A stretch of DNA of 64,000 bases from Parvularcula sp964219355 (GTDB taxonomy: Bacteria > Pseudomonadota > Alphaproteobacteria > Caulobacterales > Parvularculaceae). The notes beneath the pieces are model-generated. The model made no database searches. It saw only the letters and a list, made by a program, of their open reading frames with translations, and had not been told where the DNA came from. Both the position numbers and the translations under genes were made by a program. Below, one piece after another: positions 26,518 to 35,870 of this stretch (its first letter is position 1; every line of letters begins with the position of its first letter). Location of the stretch: positions 434,001-498,000 of the forward strand of contig CAXPOZ010000005.1 in the NCBI GenBank assembly GCA_964219355.1. Reading direction: 5' to 3'.

Positions 26518-27585
26518 CTAGCCCTTTGCTTCCAGAATGCGCCGGCTGCGAGAGATCAGGTAATTTGCCGCCGTCCCGAAGGTCTTGAATGCCGGATTGG
26601 TTGTCTGCCCGGCCCGGTAGCGCCACCAGATCTGCTGGATAATTCCGGCGAGCCGGAACAGGCCGTAGACCTCGTAAAAAGTGAAATCGGGGATGGTACG
26701 ACCGCTTTTCTCCGCATAGCGCGCGACAAGCTCATCGCGGGTCAGCATGCCGGGCACATGGGTCGGCTGGCGGCGCATCATTTGGTAAACCTGATCGTCA
26801 CCGGCCTCGACCCAATAGGCAAGCGTCGCCCCAAGATCCATCAGGGGATCGCCCAGCGTTGCCATCTCCCAGTCGAGCACACCGATGACCTTCATCGGAT
26901 CGTCCTTATCAAGAACGACATTGTCAAAGCGGTAATCATTGTGAATGACGCAGATGCCCGTATCGCCCTCTGGCGTATTCGCCTCCAGCCAGGCAATGAC
27001 ATCCTCACCCGGATCGACATCATCAGTCAGGGCATCGCGCCAGCGTTTCGACCAGCCGGAAATCTGCCGGGCGGTGTAGCCCTCGCCTTTTCCCATCCAT
27101 TCAAGGCCCGCGGCCTCAACATCGACGCCATGCAGATCGACGAACCGGTCAAGGACATTACCGCAGAGCTGCGCGACATCCCCTTCGTTTAGGGACAGTT
27201 CCTCAGGAATATCCTGACGCAGAATAATGCCCTCAAGATGCTCCATCACATAAAAAGGGTGCCCAAGAACATTGTCCGCCTCGCAGATCGCGTAGATCTC
27301 AGGCACCGTCTCGAAATGCGGCTTCAGCCCGCGCATGATCTTTGCCTCGCGGACCATGTCATGGGCGGATTTCGCCTTGCGGCCCTTGGGTGGGCAGCGA
27401 ACGACCATGTCCCTGTCCGGCGTCACCAGCAGATAGGTGAGGTTCGAGGCCCCGCCCGGATATTGCTTGATGGTCACAAGATCATCAGCCCCCGCCAGAT
27501 CACTCTGCTGCAGGAACGCTTTTAACGCATCAAGGTCGAGACGGTCATCTTCCCGGACATCGCCCGGCTGGTCGGTCAGCACCAT
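26518..27585 (-). CDS. APH-type phosphotransferase, acyl-CoA-dehydrogenase-associated (ACAD10/11 kinase-like)
   Basis: A 355-residue aminoglycoside-phosphotransferase-fold kinase. It shows the ATP-binding beginning (QYPGGASNLTYLL), catalytic loop VIHNDYRFDNVVLD and metal motif VLDWEMATLGDPLMDL. In animals the same domain is fused to an acyl-CoA dehydrogenase (ACAD10/ACAD11), where it phosphorylates 4-hydroxy-acyl-CoA to allow breakdown of 4-hydroxy fatty acids; in bacteria the two are separate adjacent genes, as here. An AAAGGGG site precedes the ATG. The dehydrogenase gene is 11 bp upstream and the dehalogenase gene 2 bp downstream. Confidence 0.85.
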   Translation of the reverse strand: MVLTDQPGDVREDDRLDLDALKAFLQQSDLAGADDLVTIKQYPGGASNLTYLLVTPDRDMVVRCPPKGRKAKSAHDMVREAKIMRGLKPHFETVPEIYAICEADNVLGHPFYVMEHLEGIILRQDIPEELSLNEGDVAQLCGNVLDRFVDLHGVDVEAAGLEWMGKGEGYTARQISGWSKRWRDALTDDVDPGEDVIAWLEANTPEGDTGICVIHNDYRFDNVVLDKDDPMKVIGVLDWEMATLGDPLMDLGATLAYWVEAGDDQVYQMMRRQPTHVPGMLTRDELVARYAEKSGRTIPDFTFYEVYGLFRLAGIIQQIWWRYRAGQTTNPAFKTFGTAANYLISRSRRILEAKG

Positions 27586-27596
27586 GACAGCCCCTT

Positions 27597-28814
27597 TCAG
27601 CCCTGAAGCTGGCGTTTGATTTCATGCTTGGCCACCACCATGCGGTGAACCTCATCCGGCCCATCGGCAATGCGCAGGCAGCGCGCGCCGGCATAGATCT
27701 GTGTCAGCGGGAAATCCGCGCTCACCCCGGCACCGCCATGCACCTGAATGGCAAGGTCAGCGGCCATTTCCATGACCCGCGGCGCGATCACCTTGATCTG
27801 GGAAATCTCACTCAGCGCGCCGCGCACCCCATGTGTATCAATCAACCATGCCGCCTTCATGGTGAGAAGCCGCGCCTGTTCGATCGCCATACGGACTTCC
27901 GCGATTTTCTCCGCATTGCCGCCGAGTTTCGCCAGAGGCTTGCCAAAGGCTTCGCGTTCCAGCGCCCGTTTGCAGAGAAGCTGCAGCGCGCGTTCCGCCG
28001 CCCCGATGGACCTCATGCAGTGATGGATGCGGCCCGGCCCAAGCCGGCCTTGGGCGATTTCAAACCCCCGCCCCGGCCCGGCGATCACGTTGCTGGCGGG
28101 CAGGCGCACATCGTTGAAAGAAACTTCGCCATGACCGAAGGGCTCGTCATAGTCGTTAAAGACCGTCAGCATGCGCTCGATCTGCACGCCCGGCGCATCA
28201 ATCGGGCAAAGCACCATGGAGTGACGGCCATGGGAGTCAGCCTCGGGGTTCGTGACCGCCATGAAGATCAGGATACGGCAATTCGGATGGCCGAGCCCCG
28301 TCGTCCACCATTTGCGGCCATTCAGAACAACCTCATTGCCCTCGATGCGGGCGGTCGCCGCCATATTGGTCGCATCGGAGGACGCCACCCCCGGCTCGGT
28401 CATACAGAAGCCCGAGCGGATTTTCCCCTCGAGCAGCGGCAGCATCCATTCAGCCTTCTGCTCTTCTGACCCGAACATATGGAGGACCTCCATATTGCCG
28501 GTGTCCGGCGCGTTACAATTGACCGCCTCTGGCGCGATGAAGGACCGCCCGGTCACTTCCGCAATCGAGGCATATTCAGTGACGGAGAGACCGGCGCCAT
28601 GCTCCGGGTCGGGCAGGAACATGTTCCACAGGCCGCGTTTGCGCGCCTCGACTTTCAGCTTCTCCATGGTCTCGGGCTGGCGCCATTTGGTCCAGTCCCC
28701 GCCCCCGGTCAGCTCCGCGTGATAGGCCGCCTCGGCGGGCAGGATTTCCTCTTCGAGGAAGGCCGTCATCCGGTCGTAATAATCCTGAGCCTTGTCTGAA
28801 AGCGCGAATTCCAT
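27597..28814 (-). CDS. Acyl-CoA dehydrogenase (ACAD11-like)
   Basis: A 405-residue flavoenzyme with the acyl-CoA dehydrogenase layout: N-terminal helices, FCMTEPGVASSDATN (FAD/substrate motif), GRKWWTTGLGHPNCRI, and C-terminal helices with QVHGGAGVSADFPLTQIYAGARCLRIADGPDEVH. Two ATG codons are possible: the one at 28823 abuts the GGGAGG ribosome site with no spacer, while the ATG at 28814 has a 9-nt spacing, so 28814 is chosen. It is the first gene of the operon ACAD - kinase - haloalkane dehalogenase, probably acting in beta-oxidation of a hydroxylated or otherwise modified fatty acid. Confidence 0.9.
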   Translation of the reverse strand: MEFALSDKAQDYYDRMTAFLEEEILPAEAAYHAELTGGGDWTKWRQPETMEKLKVEARKRGLWNMFLPDPEHGAGLSVTEYASIAEVTGRSFIAPEAVNCNAPDTGNMEVLHMFGSEEQKAEWMLPLLEGKIRSGFCMTEPGVASSDATNMAATARIEGNEVVLNGRKWWTTGLGHPNCRILIFMAVTNPEADSHGRHSMVLCPIDAPGVQIERMLTVFNDYDEPFGHGEVSFNDVRLPASNVIAGPGRGFEIAQGRLGPGRIHHCMRSIGAAERALQLLCKRALEREAFGKPLAKLGGNAEKIAEVRMAIEQARLLTMKAAWLIDTHGVRGALSEISQIKVIAPRVMEMAADLAIQVHGGAGVSADFPLTQIYAGARCLRIADGPDEVHRMVVAKHEIKRQLQG

Positions 28815-28949
28815 GGCAGTCATCCTCCCGCGTGGAGGGCTCTTGGCGGAGCCCTTATCAATCTCTCCACTGTCTAGGCCGCTCTGACCATGAGGGCAAT
28901 GTGCCGAACTGCTTGTTCAGGTCTCGCGGCATCTGCCACAAGGCACGCC

Positions 28950-29840
28950 ATGGATACGCTGCCCCTTACCCCGAATGGTCCCGATATTGGCCGGCTCGCC
29001 TATGGCTGCTGGCGGTTTGCCGCAACCGATGTCGATAAGGCGCACGAGAAGATCGTGACCGCGCTCGATGCCGGCATGACGCTGATCGACACCGCCGATA
29101 TTTATGGGGCGGACACGGATGAAGGATTCGGTTCCGCCGAAGCTCTTCTTGGCGAAGTGCTGGAGGCGGACAGCGGTCTGCGCGGGCGCATGATCCTCGC
29201 GACCAAGGGCGGAATCTGGCTCGGCGCGCCCTATGATTCGAGCCGGGACTATCTGACGGCTGCCTTCGACAGATCATTAGAGCGGCTGAAAGTCGATCAG
29301 GTGGACCTTTATCAGCTCCACCGGCCGGATCTCCTCACACCCATGGCGGAGCTTGCTGAAACGCTTGATGGCTTCGTTGCCTCGGGCAAGACCCGCTATA
29401 TCGGTGTCTCGAATTTCAGGGCCGATCAGATCCGGGCTCTGGCCGCTCATATGAAAGCCCCGATCATCTCCGTGCAGAACGAATTCTCAGTTCTCTGTCA
29501 GGATCCCATTGAGGACGGTGTGCTCTCCTGGTGCGAAGAAAATAGCGCGCTTTTCATGGCATGGTCACCGCTCAGCGGCGGGCGGCTCTTCTCCCATGGC
29601 GGGACCGCAACGGATGCGAGCGTCCGCGAAACCGTTGGGCGCCTTGCCAAGCAGAAAGAGACGGATGAGGCGTCGATCGCCCTCTCCTTCCTCAGTATGT
29701 GCCCGGGGCCCGTCATCCCGATCATCGGCACACAGAATGTGGAACGCATCGCCGCGCTGGGCCGCGAGCCCCTCCCGACTCTCACGCGGCGGGAATGGTA
29801 TGACATCGTCGAGGCCTATCGTGGCGGGCCCATGCCCTGA
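28950..29840 (+). CDS. Aldo/keto reductase
   Basis: A 296-residue NADPH-dependent (beta/alpha)8-barrel oxidoreductase. Signatures: LIDTADIYG (catalytic Asp/Tyr region), LATKGGIWLG (catalytic Lys), DLYQLHRPD (catalytic His) and KTRYIGVSNF. The C-terminal SPLSGGRLF and IPIIGTQN fit the YdhF-like group of AKRs. The ATG at 28950 matches the family start; the frame is open 20 codons further upstream. It is divergent from the acyl-CoA dehydrogenase operon. Confidence 0.87.
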   Translation: MDTLPLTPNGPDIGRLAYGCWRFAATDVDKAHEKIVTALDAGMTLIDTADIYGADTDEGFGSAEALLGEVLEADSGLRGRMILATKGGIWLGAPYDSSRDYLTAAFDRSLERLKVDQVDLYQLHRPDLLTPMAELAETLDGFVASGKTRYIGVSNFRADQIRALAAHMKAPIISVQNEFSVLCQDPIEDGVLSWCEENSALFMAWSPLSGGRLFSHGGTATDASVRETVGRLAKQKETDEASIALSFLSMCPGPVIPIIGTQNVERIAALGREPLPTLTRREWYDIVEAYRGGPMP

Positions 29841-29872
29841 CCTCACGAAGATTTGCCGACCTCGGCAGACCG

Positions 29873-29886
29873 TGATAGCGCTAACA
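29873..29886 (+). promoter_or_regulatory. LacI/GalR-type operator before the beta-glucosidase gene
   Basis: TGATAGCGCTAACA, centred on the palindrome TAGCGCTA and close to the LacI-family consensus TGTTAGCGCTAACA common before proteobacterial glycosidase genes. It lies 51-64 bp before the ATG of the glucosidase/lactonase fusion. Confidence 0.55.
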
Positions 29887-29936
29887 GCTAAATGACCAGC
29901 CGGACGGCAGATTCGGGCGGCACATAGGGAGAGTAG

Positions 29937-32900
29937 ATGATGGTCACCAAAGCCATTTGGGGGGCAGCCCTTCTTGCGATTTCAGCCATGGGCGGCAGCG
30001 CAATTGCGCAAGATGCGCCGCAGACGCTTGCCGGCGAAGCGACCGAAGCGGGCCTCACCGGCGCGGAACGGCGGACCTATATCCTTGAGCGCCTGACCGT
30101 CGAGGAAAAGCTCGGCCAGCTCCACCAGATGCCGGGTGGACGGTCCAAGAACCTCAATTCACGCCTCAATGATGCTGAACTCGACCGGGTACGGTCGGGC
30201 CTTGTCGGCTCATACCTCCATGTCGCGGGCGCAGAGCCGCTCGAAAATCTCCAGCGTGTCGCGGTCGAGGAAAGCCGGACCGGCATCCCTCTCCTTTTCG
30301 CCATGGATGTGGTGCATGGCTACAAGACGATCTTCCCTGTGCCGCTGGCCCTTGCCTCCAGCTTTGATCCTGCGCTTGTTGAGGCGACCGCCCGCGCCGC
30401 GGGCAGCGAAGCCTCTGCCGCTGGCCTTCACTGGACCTTCGCGCCCATGGTCGACATCGCCCGCGATGCCCGCTGGGGACGGATCGTAGAAGGCGCCGGT
30501 GAAGAGCCTTATCTCGGCGCGGTGATGGCCGCTGCACAAGTCCGCGGCTATCAGGGGGATGACCTCTCCGCAGGCGACACAATTCTTGCGACTGCCAAAC
30601 ATCTCGGTGCCTATGGCGCCGGCCAGGGCGGCCGCGATTATGACACGGCCGAGATCTCCGAGCGCGCGCTGCGCGAAATCTACCTGCCGCCTTTCAAGGC
30701 CGCCGCCGATGCCGGTACCGCGACCTATATGGTCGCCTTCAACGATATTGCAGGCGTGCCGACGACGGCCAATAAACGCCTCCTCACCGGCATCCTCCGC
30801 GACCTCTGGGGCTTTGACGGCATGGTGGTCAGCGACTGGAATTCCGTCATGGAGCTGATGAATCACGGTGTCGCGGGGGCCCCTGCCGATGCCGGCGCTC
30901 TCGCCCTTGCCGCCGGGGTCGATATGGAAATGACCAGCGGTATTTATGTCGGCGAAATGGCGGACAGGGTGAAATCGGACCCTGAGCTGATGAAGGCGCT
31001 CGACCTGTCGGTCACGCGCATCCTGCTTACCAAGGACCGGTTGGGGCTGTTCGATGATCCGTATGCCTATCACGACACGGAACGGGAAGCCGAAGTCATC
31101 CTTTCGGAAGCCCACCGCGTGCTGGCAAGCGAAGCGGCCCGCAAATCCATGGTGCTCCTGAAAAATGACGGCGCCCTGCCGGTCGACAAGGATGTGAAGC
31201 GTATCGCTGTCATCGGCGCCTTGGCAGATGACGCCTCCTCCCCGCTCGGCTCCTGGCGGGCGCAAGGGCAGGCTGAAAATGTCATCACCATTCTCAAAGG
31301 CCTTGAGGAAGGGCTCCCCGAAGGCATGCGTCTCGATTATGTCGCAGGCGCAGACACAAAGGATATGCCTGCGCGTTCTGAACTGCGCCGCGCGGTGAAT
31401 GCTGCAAAAAAGGCCGACCTCGTCCTGCTTGTCATCGGCGAAGATTACGACCTCTCCGGCGAAGCCCGGTCGCGTTCTGATGTCGGCCTCCCCGCCCCTC
31501 AAGCCGCGCTCGCCGAAGCCGTTCTGGAAACGGATACGCCGGTCGCGGTGCTCTTGATGAATGGCCGTCCGCTCGACATCAGCATGCTGAGTGAAGAAGC
31601 AGACGCCATCCTTGAAACATGGATGCTGGGCGTGGAGACCGGCCCTGCCGTCGCGGATATCGTTTTCGGCAAGGCCGCACCGGGCGGCAAACTGCCAGCC
31701 TCTTTCCCGCGCCGGACCGGCCAGTCGCCCTATTATATGGGGCACCACCCGACCGGTCGTCCCGCAGACCCGGACGTCTCGAAAGACACCGCTCGTTACA
31801 TGGATATCGACATCACGCCGCTCTATCCGTTCGGACACGGCCTATCCTATGTCGACTTCTCCTATGGCGATGCCGCAATAGATCAGGACAGTATGGGCGA
31901 AGGTGAAACCCTCACTCTCTCTGTCGATGTCACCAATGACGGCACCATGGCCGCCGACGAAGTCGTCCAGCTTTATACCCGCGACCCGCTGGCTGAGGTC
32001 GCCCGACCGCAGTCAGAACTGCGCGGCTTTGCGCGGGTGCCCCTGGCCCCCGGCGAGACAAAATCTGTCAGTTTCACGCTGACCCCGGAGCAATTTGCCT
32101 ATTGGGGGCCGGACGGTAAATGGCAGGTCGATGCCGGTGATATCAATTACATGATCGGCAGCTCTTCCGCCGATATTCGGACCAGCGGCAGCTTCACAAT
32201 CAAGGAAGGCGTCAGTGCCGATGGGCCTGCCGCCGCCATTGAAACGAAAGTCAACGTAGAGGGCACTTCAGATCAAACGCTCCCCCGCACTATCGGAAAG
32301 ATCGAACGGTACAGCCGTCGGGCGGACGTCCTGATCGCCCCCAATGCCACGATTGAGCGCCTGACCCCGGATCTCTTCGGCTGGTCAGAAGGTCCGGTCT
32401 GGATGGAGGAGCGCCGGGAAGTTCTCTTTACGGACGTTCCCGGTAACACGATGTATGGCTGGAGCGAGGAAGGCGGTCTCCGCACTGCCCTCAAGCCGTC
32501 AGGCTATGCGGGGCCGCCGACAGACATCTTCCGTGAACCCGGCGCCAATGGCCTGATCGCTGACGGCCCCGACGCTATCCTGATGGGCGATCACGGCAAC
32601 CGCGCCGTCGCCCGGCTCGACCTCAACACAATGGAGAAGACCTTCCTTGCCACCGAATATGACGGCAAGAAATTCTCAAGCCCCAACGACCTCGTCCGCG
32701 CGAGCGACGGGTCGCTTTATTTCACCGACCCGCCTTACGGGTTGGCCGGGATCGAGGACTCGCCCGCCAAGGAAATGCCGTGGAACGGGGTCTATCGTCT
32801 CGCCCCGGACGGTAGTGTCACTCTCATCGATGACGAGTTGACCAAGCCGAACGGTGTCGGCCTCTCCCCTGACGGCAAGACACTTTACGTCGCCGTTTCC

Positions 32901-33221
32901 GACCCGGAGGCCGCCAAGCTCTACGCCTATGATGTAGAGGAAGATGGGTCGGCGACGAACCGCCGCGTCTTCCATGACGCTATGCCCTTCATCGAACGCG
33001 GTGAGCAGGGATTGCCGGACGGCATGGCGATTGATGCGGCCGGCAATGTCTATCTTGCCGGGCCCGGCGGCATCCATCTCCTCAGTCCTGAAGGTGATCT
33101 TCTCGCCCTCATCCGCACCGGCACACCGGCCGCGAATGTGACGCTCGCCGAAGGCGGCCGCACTCTCTTCATTACTTCTGGCGCCTTCCTCGCCCGCGTT
33201 CATCTCGACGGAAAGGAGTGA
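29937..33221 (+). CDS. Secreted beta-glucosidase (GH3, BglX-like) fused to an SMP-30/gluconolactonase-like domain
   Basis: A 1094-residue exported protein (signal peptide ending ...GGSAIAQ). In order: GH3 N-terminal barrel (about residues 40-370) with the nucleophile Asp in MVVSDWNS (Asp300), GH3 C-terminal sandwich (about 400-630), fibronectin-III-like domain (about 640-740), then an extra beta-propeller of the SMP-30/gluconolactonase/LRE type (about 800-1094) with SEGPVW, SSPNDLVR, FTDPPYG, KPNGVGLSPDG and DGMAIDAAGN, which hold the usual metal-binding Glu, Asn, Asn and Asp. BglX alone is about 750 residues, so the propeller is a real C-terminal fusion. It would release glucose from beta-glucosides and hydrolyse an aldonolactone in the periplasm. 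A GntP permease gene follows directly. GGGAG lies 6 nt before the ATG. Confidence 0.9.
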   Translation: MMVTKAIWGAALLAISAMGGSAIAQDAPQTLAGEATEAGLTGAERRTYILERLTVEEKLGQLHQMPGGRSKNLNSRLNDAELDRVRSGLVGSYLHVAGAEPLENLQRVAVEESRTGIPLLFAMDVVHGYKTIFPVPLALASSFDPALVEATARAAGSEASAAGLHWTFAPMVDIARDARWGRIVEGAGEEPYLGAVMAAAQVRGYQGDDLSAGDTILATAKHLGAYGAGQGGRDYDTAEISERALREIYLPPFKAAADAGTATYMVAFNDIAGVPTTANKRLLTGILRDLWGFDGMVVSDWNSVMELMNHGVAGAPADAGALALAAGVDMEMTSGIYVGEMADRVKSDPELMKALDLSVTRILLTKDRLGLFDDPYAYHDTEREAEVILSEAHRVLASEAARKSMVLLKNDGALPVDKDVKRIAVIGALADDASSPLGSWRAQGQAENVITILKGLEEGLPEGMRLDYVAGADTKDMPARSELRRAVNAAKKADLVLLVIGEDYDLSGEARSRSDVGLPAPQAALAEAVLETDTPVAVLLMNGRPLDISMLSEEADAILETWMLGVETGPAVADIVFGKAAPGGKLPASFPRRTGQSPYYMGHHPTGRPADPDVSKDTARYMDIDITPLYPFGHGLSYVDFSYGDAAIDQDSMGEGETLTLSVDVTNDGTMAADEVVQLYTRDPLAEVARPQSELRGFARVPLAPGETKSVSFTLTPEQFAYWGPDGKWQVDAGDINYMIGSSSADIRTSGSFTIKEGVSADGPAAAIETKVNVEGTSDQTLPRTIGKIERYSRRADVLIAPNATIERLTPDLFGWSEGPVWMEERREVLFTDVPGNTMYGWSEEGGLRTALKPSGYAGPPTDIFREPGANGLIADGPDAILMGDHGNRAVARLDLNTMEKTFLATEYDGKKFSSPNDLVRASDGSLYFTDPPYGLAGIEDSPAKEMPWNGVYRLAPDGSVTLIDDELTKPNGVGLSPDGKTLYVAVSDPEAAKLYAYDVEEDGSATNRRVFHDAMPFIERGEQGLPDGMAIDAAGNVYLAGPGGIHLLSPEGDLLALIRTGTPAANVTLAEGGRTLFITSGAFLARVHLDGKE

Positions 33222-33226
33222 GCGAC

Positions 33227-34579
33227 ATGCCCCTCCTTCCGCTTTTTGCGACGGCGGGGGCCATCCTCGCGCTACTCTTTCTGGTCCTGAAAGTCCGGCT
33301 GCCGGCTTTCCTTTCGCTGATCCTCATCAGTATCGTCTTTGGCCTGACGGTTGGTATGGATCCGTCCGCCGTCATCGAAGCTGTCCGCAACGGGATGGGC
33401 GGCACGCTCGGCTTTGTCGCCGTCGTTGTAGGCCTTGGCGCAATGATGGGCGCCCTCCTCGAAGCTTCAGGCGGCGTTGAAGCCATCTCTAACTCGCTGC
33501 TGAAAAAGTTCGGACCCGACCGCGCGCCCACAGCCCTCACCCTGATCGGTTTCCTCGTCTCCATCCCGGTCTTTTTCGATGTGGCGCTGATCATTCTCCT
33601 GCCGCTATTGCTGGGTCTAAGTGAGCGCACCGGCAAGTCGATCCTCGCCTTTGCCATTCCGCTCACCGCCGGGATGGTCGTCACCCATTCCTTTGTGCCG
33701 CCCACGCCCGGCCCCATTGCGGTTGCGGAAATCCTCTCCGCCGATCTTGGCTGGATCATCCTGTTCGGGATCATCGCCGGGCTCCCCGCCGCTTTCATCG
33801 CAGGCCCCATGCTGGCAAGCCAGCTCGTAAAACTGCGCAGCCTACAGAATATTACCCCACCCGACCTGACCCCCGCCGATGAGATTGCCCGCCCGTCGAA
33901 TCCGGCCGGGTTCAGCGAGGCGATGTTCATCATCATCGCGCCGGTCACCCTCATCCTGATCGCGACCGTCACGAAAGCTGTCTCCCCTGACTGGATCCCG
34001 CCACAAGCCATGAGCATTATCGGATTTGTCGGTCATCCGTTCACGGCGCTTCTGATTGCGTGCCTTCTTGCCTGGTGGCTGCTCGGCTTGCGCCATGGCC
34101 TACCCGCAGAGAATTTGCGCGAAGCCTGCGCCCGCGCGCTGGAGCCTGCAGGGCTTGTCGTTCTCGTCACCGGAGCGGGCGGCGCCTTCAAACAGATCCT
34201 TGTCGATTCCGGCACTGGCACCCTCCTCGCCGAGACATTGCTCGCCAATGACATGCCGCTTCTGCTCTTCGGCTTTCTTTCCGCCTTTATCGTCCGTGTC
34301 TCGCAAGGCTCCGCCACTGTCGCGATGATCACCGGCGCCGGCCTCTGCGCACCGGTCGCGGAGCTGGCAGGTGTGACAGGCCCCACGCTAGGCCTCCTCG
34401 TCATTGCGATCGCCTCGGGCGCCAGCATGACTTCGCATGTCAATGATTCAGGCTTCTGGCTGGTCAGCCGCTATCTGGGGCTCAGCGAGGCCCAGACGCT
34501 CAAAAGCTGGACGGTGATGACGACGATCATCGGGCTGGTCGGCTTCGGCATGGCGTGCCTTCTCTCGCTCGTCTTCTGA
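33227..34579 (+). CDS. Gluconate:H+ symporter, GntP family
   Basis: A 450-residue permease with about 12 membrane helices and family motifs VVVGLGAMMGALLEASGG, IPVFFDVALIILLPL, VPPTPGPIAVAE, SQGSATVAMITGAGL and ASGASMTSHVNDSGFWL. It imports gluconate or a related sugar acid. A GTG at 33218 overlaps the ribosome site AAGGAG itself, whereas the ATG at 33227 lies 8 nt after it, so 33227 is chosen. The gene is 5 bp behind the glucosidase/lactonase fusion, which would supply its substrate. Confidence 0.92.
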   Translation: MPLLPLFATAGAILALLFLVLKVRLPAFLSLILISIVFGLTVGMDPSAVIEAVRNGMGGTLGFVAVVVGLGAMMGALLEASGGVEAISNSLLKKFGPDRAPTALTLIGFLVSIPVFFDVALIILLPLLLGLSERTGKSILAFAIPLTAGMVVTHSFVPPTPGPIAVAEILSADLGWIILFGIIAGLPAAFIAGPMLASQLVKLRSLQNITPPDLTPADEIARPSNPAGFSEAMFIIIAPVTLILIATVTKAVSPDWIPPQAMSIIGFVGHPFTALLIACLLAWWLLGLRHGLPAENLREACARALEPAGLVVLVTGAGGAFKQILVDSGTGTLLAETLLANDMPLLLFGFLSAFIVRVSQGSATVAMITGAGLCAPVAELAGVTGPTLGLLVIAIASGASMTSHVNDSGFWLVSRYLGLSEAQTLKSWTVMTTIIGLVGFGMACLLSLVF

Positions 34580-34628
34580 CAGACGCCCGAGGGCTGGAAA
34601 TCGCGGCACAGGCATGTGATTAAGCGAC

Positions 34629-35855
34629 ATGAGTGACTTTGACATCCTGATCGTCGGCGGCGGTCATGCCGGCGCGCAAGCCGCCATCACCCTCCGCCAG
34701 GGCAAGTTTACGGGCAGCATCGGCCTTATCAGCGCGGAATCGTTCGCGCCCTATGAGCGCCCTCCGCTGTCCAAGGACTACCTTGCAGGAGAGAAGGATT
34801 TCGACCGCATCCTGATCCGACCCGAAACCTTCTGGGCAGAGCAGGACATCACGCTTCTTCTCGATCACGAGGTCACGGCGGTTGATCCCGGCGCGCATCG
34901 CGTGACGACCGCAGATGGCAAGTCATATGGCTACGGACAGCTTATCTGGGCCACGGGCGGCACGCCGAGACGTCTCGAAGTCCCCGGTCATAATCCGCAA
35001 AACATGCATGTCATCAGGTCCCGGTCGGACGTTGATCCGCTGATGGCCAGCCTGCCCCAGACCAACCGCGTCGCGGTCATTGGCGGCGGCTATATCGGTC
35101 TTGAGGCGGCCGCCGTGATGCGGAAATTCGGCAAGGAAGTGGCCGTCATCGAGGCGATGGAGCGGGTCATGGCCCGCGTCGCTGGTGAACCGCTCTCGCG
35201 TTTCTATGAGGCAGAGCACACAGCTCAGGGCGTTGATATGCGTCTCAATGCGAAGCTCAGCTCATTTAAGATCACCGGCCAGAAGGTCACGGGCGTGACG
35301 TTGGAGAGCGGCGAGACCCTGCCTTGCGACATGGTGATCGTCGGTATCGGGATTGATCCGGTGGTTGCGCCCCTCTTGGAAGTTGGCGCCACGGGCGGCA
35401 ATGGCGTTCGTGTTGATGCACAATGCCGCACGTCCCTGCCGGATGTTTTCGCCATTGGTGATTGCGCGCTTCACCAGAACAAATTCGCGGAAGGTGCATG
35501 GGTTCGGCTTGAATCCGTTCAGAATGCGAATGATCAGGCCCGGGTCGTTGCCAAGACGATCCTGGGCAAACCTGCCAGCTATGAAGCGATCCCCTGGTTC
35601 TGGTCCGACCAGTATGATCTGCATCTTCAGACCATCGGCCTGTCACTCGGGCATGACGATATGGTCGTTCGGGGACACCCCGAAGACCGCAGTTTCTCGG
35701 TTGTCTATCTGAAGAAAGGCCGGGTCATTGCCCTTGATTGCGTCAATCGCCCGGCAGATTACGCGCAAGGACGCCTGCTGATCATGCAAGGGGCAAGCCC
35801 GGCGCATGACCAGCTCCGCAACATCAATGTCGGACTTAAAGAAATGGCCGGATAA
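34629..35855 (+). CDS. FAD-dependent ferredoxin reductase
   Basis: A 408-residue NAD(P)H:ferredoxin reductase of the type that feeds P450 or ring-hydroxylating dioxygenases (AlkT/PdR/ThcD-like). It has the FAD Rossmann motif VGGGHAGAQAA at the start, YERPPLSKDYL, ATGG, a second NAD motif IGGGYIGLEAAAVMR and the FAD-binding VFAIGDCALH. No ferredoxin or oxygenase gene is adjacent, so its partner is encoded elsewhere. It is convergent with prpC, with a shared hairpin at the end. Confidence 0.87.
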   Translation: MSDFDILIVGGGHAGAQAAITLRQGKFTGSIGLISAESFAPYERPPLSKDYLAGEKDFDRILIRPETFWAEQDITLLLDHEVTAVDPGAHRVTTADGKSYGYGQLIWATGGTPRRLEVPGHNPQNMHVIRSRSDVDPLMASLPQTNRVAVIGGGYIGLEAAAVMRKFGKEVAVIEAMERVMARVAGEPLSRFYEAEHTAQGVDMRLNAKLSSFKITGQKVTGVTLESGETLPCDMVIVGIGIDPVVAPLLEVGATGGNGVRVDAQCRTSLPDVFAIGDCALHQNKFAEGAWVRLESVQNANDQARVVAKTILGKPASYEAIPWFWSDQYDLHLQTIGLSLGHDDMVVRGHPEDRSFSVVYLKKGRVIALDCVNRPADYAQGRLLIMQGASPAHDQLRNINVGLKEMAG

Positions 35856-35865
35856 ACCGGCCATT
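35843..35865 (-). terminator. Hairpin between convergent ferredoxin reductase and prpC
   Basis: Perfect 9-bp stem AATGGCCGG (35843-35851) / CCGGCCATT (35857-35865) with a 5-nt loop. It overlaps the ferredoxin reductase stop codon. Read on the minus strand it is followed by TCTTT, so it most likely terminates the prp operon; it may act in both directions. Confidence 0.5.
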
Positions 35866-35870
35866 CCAGA

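Noticed and set aside
30210..31838. 542-codon open frame antisense to the GH3/SMP-30 fusion gene
   Set aside because: It is a mirror of the GC-rich coding frame. The sense strand has unbroken GH3 motifs, while the antisense product is low-complexity in His/Arg/Gly with no family features. The same holds for long antisense frames at 8620-9837, 55271-56530 and 57968-59212.
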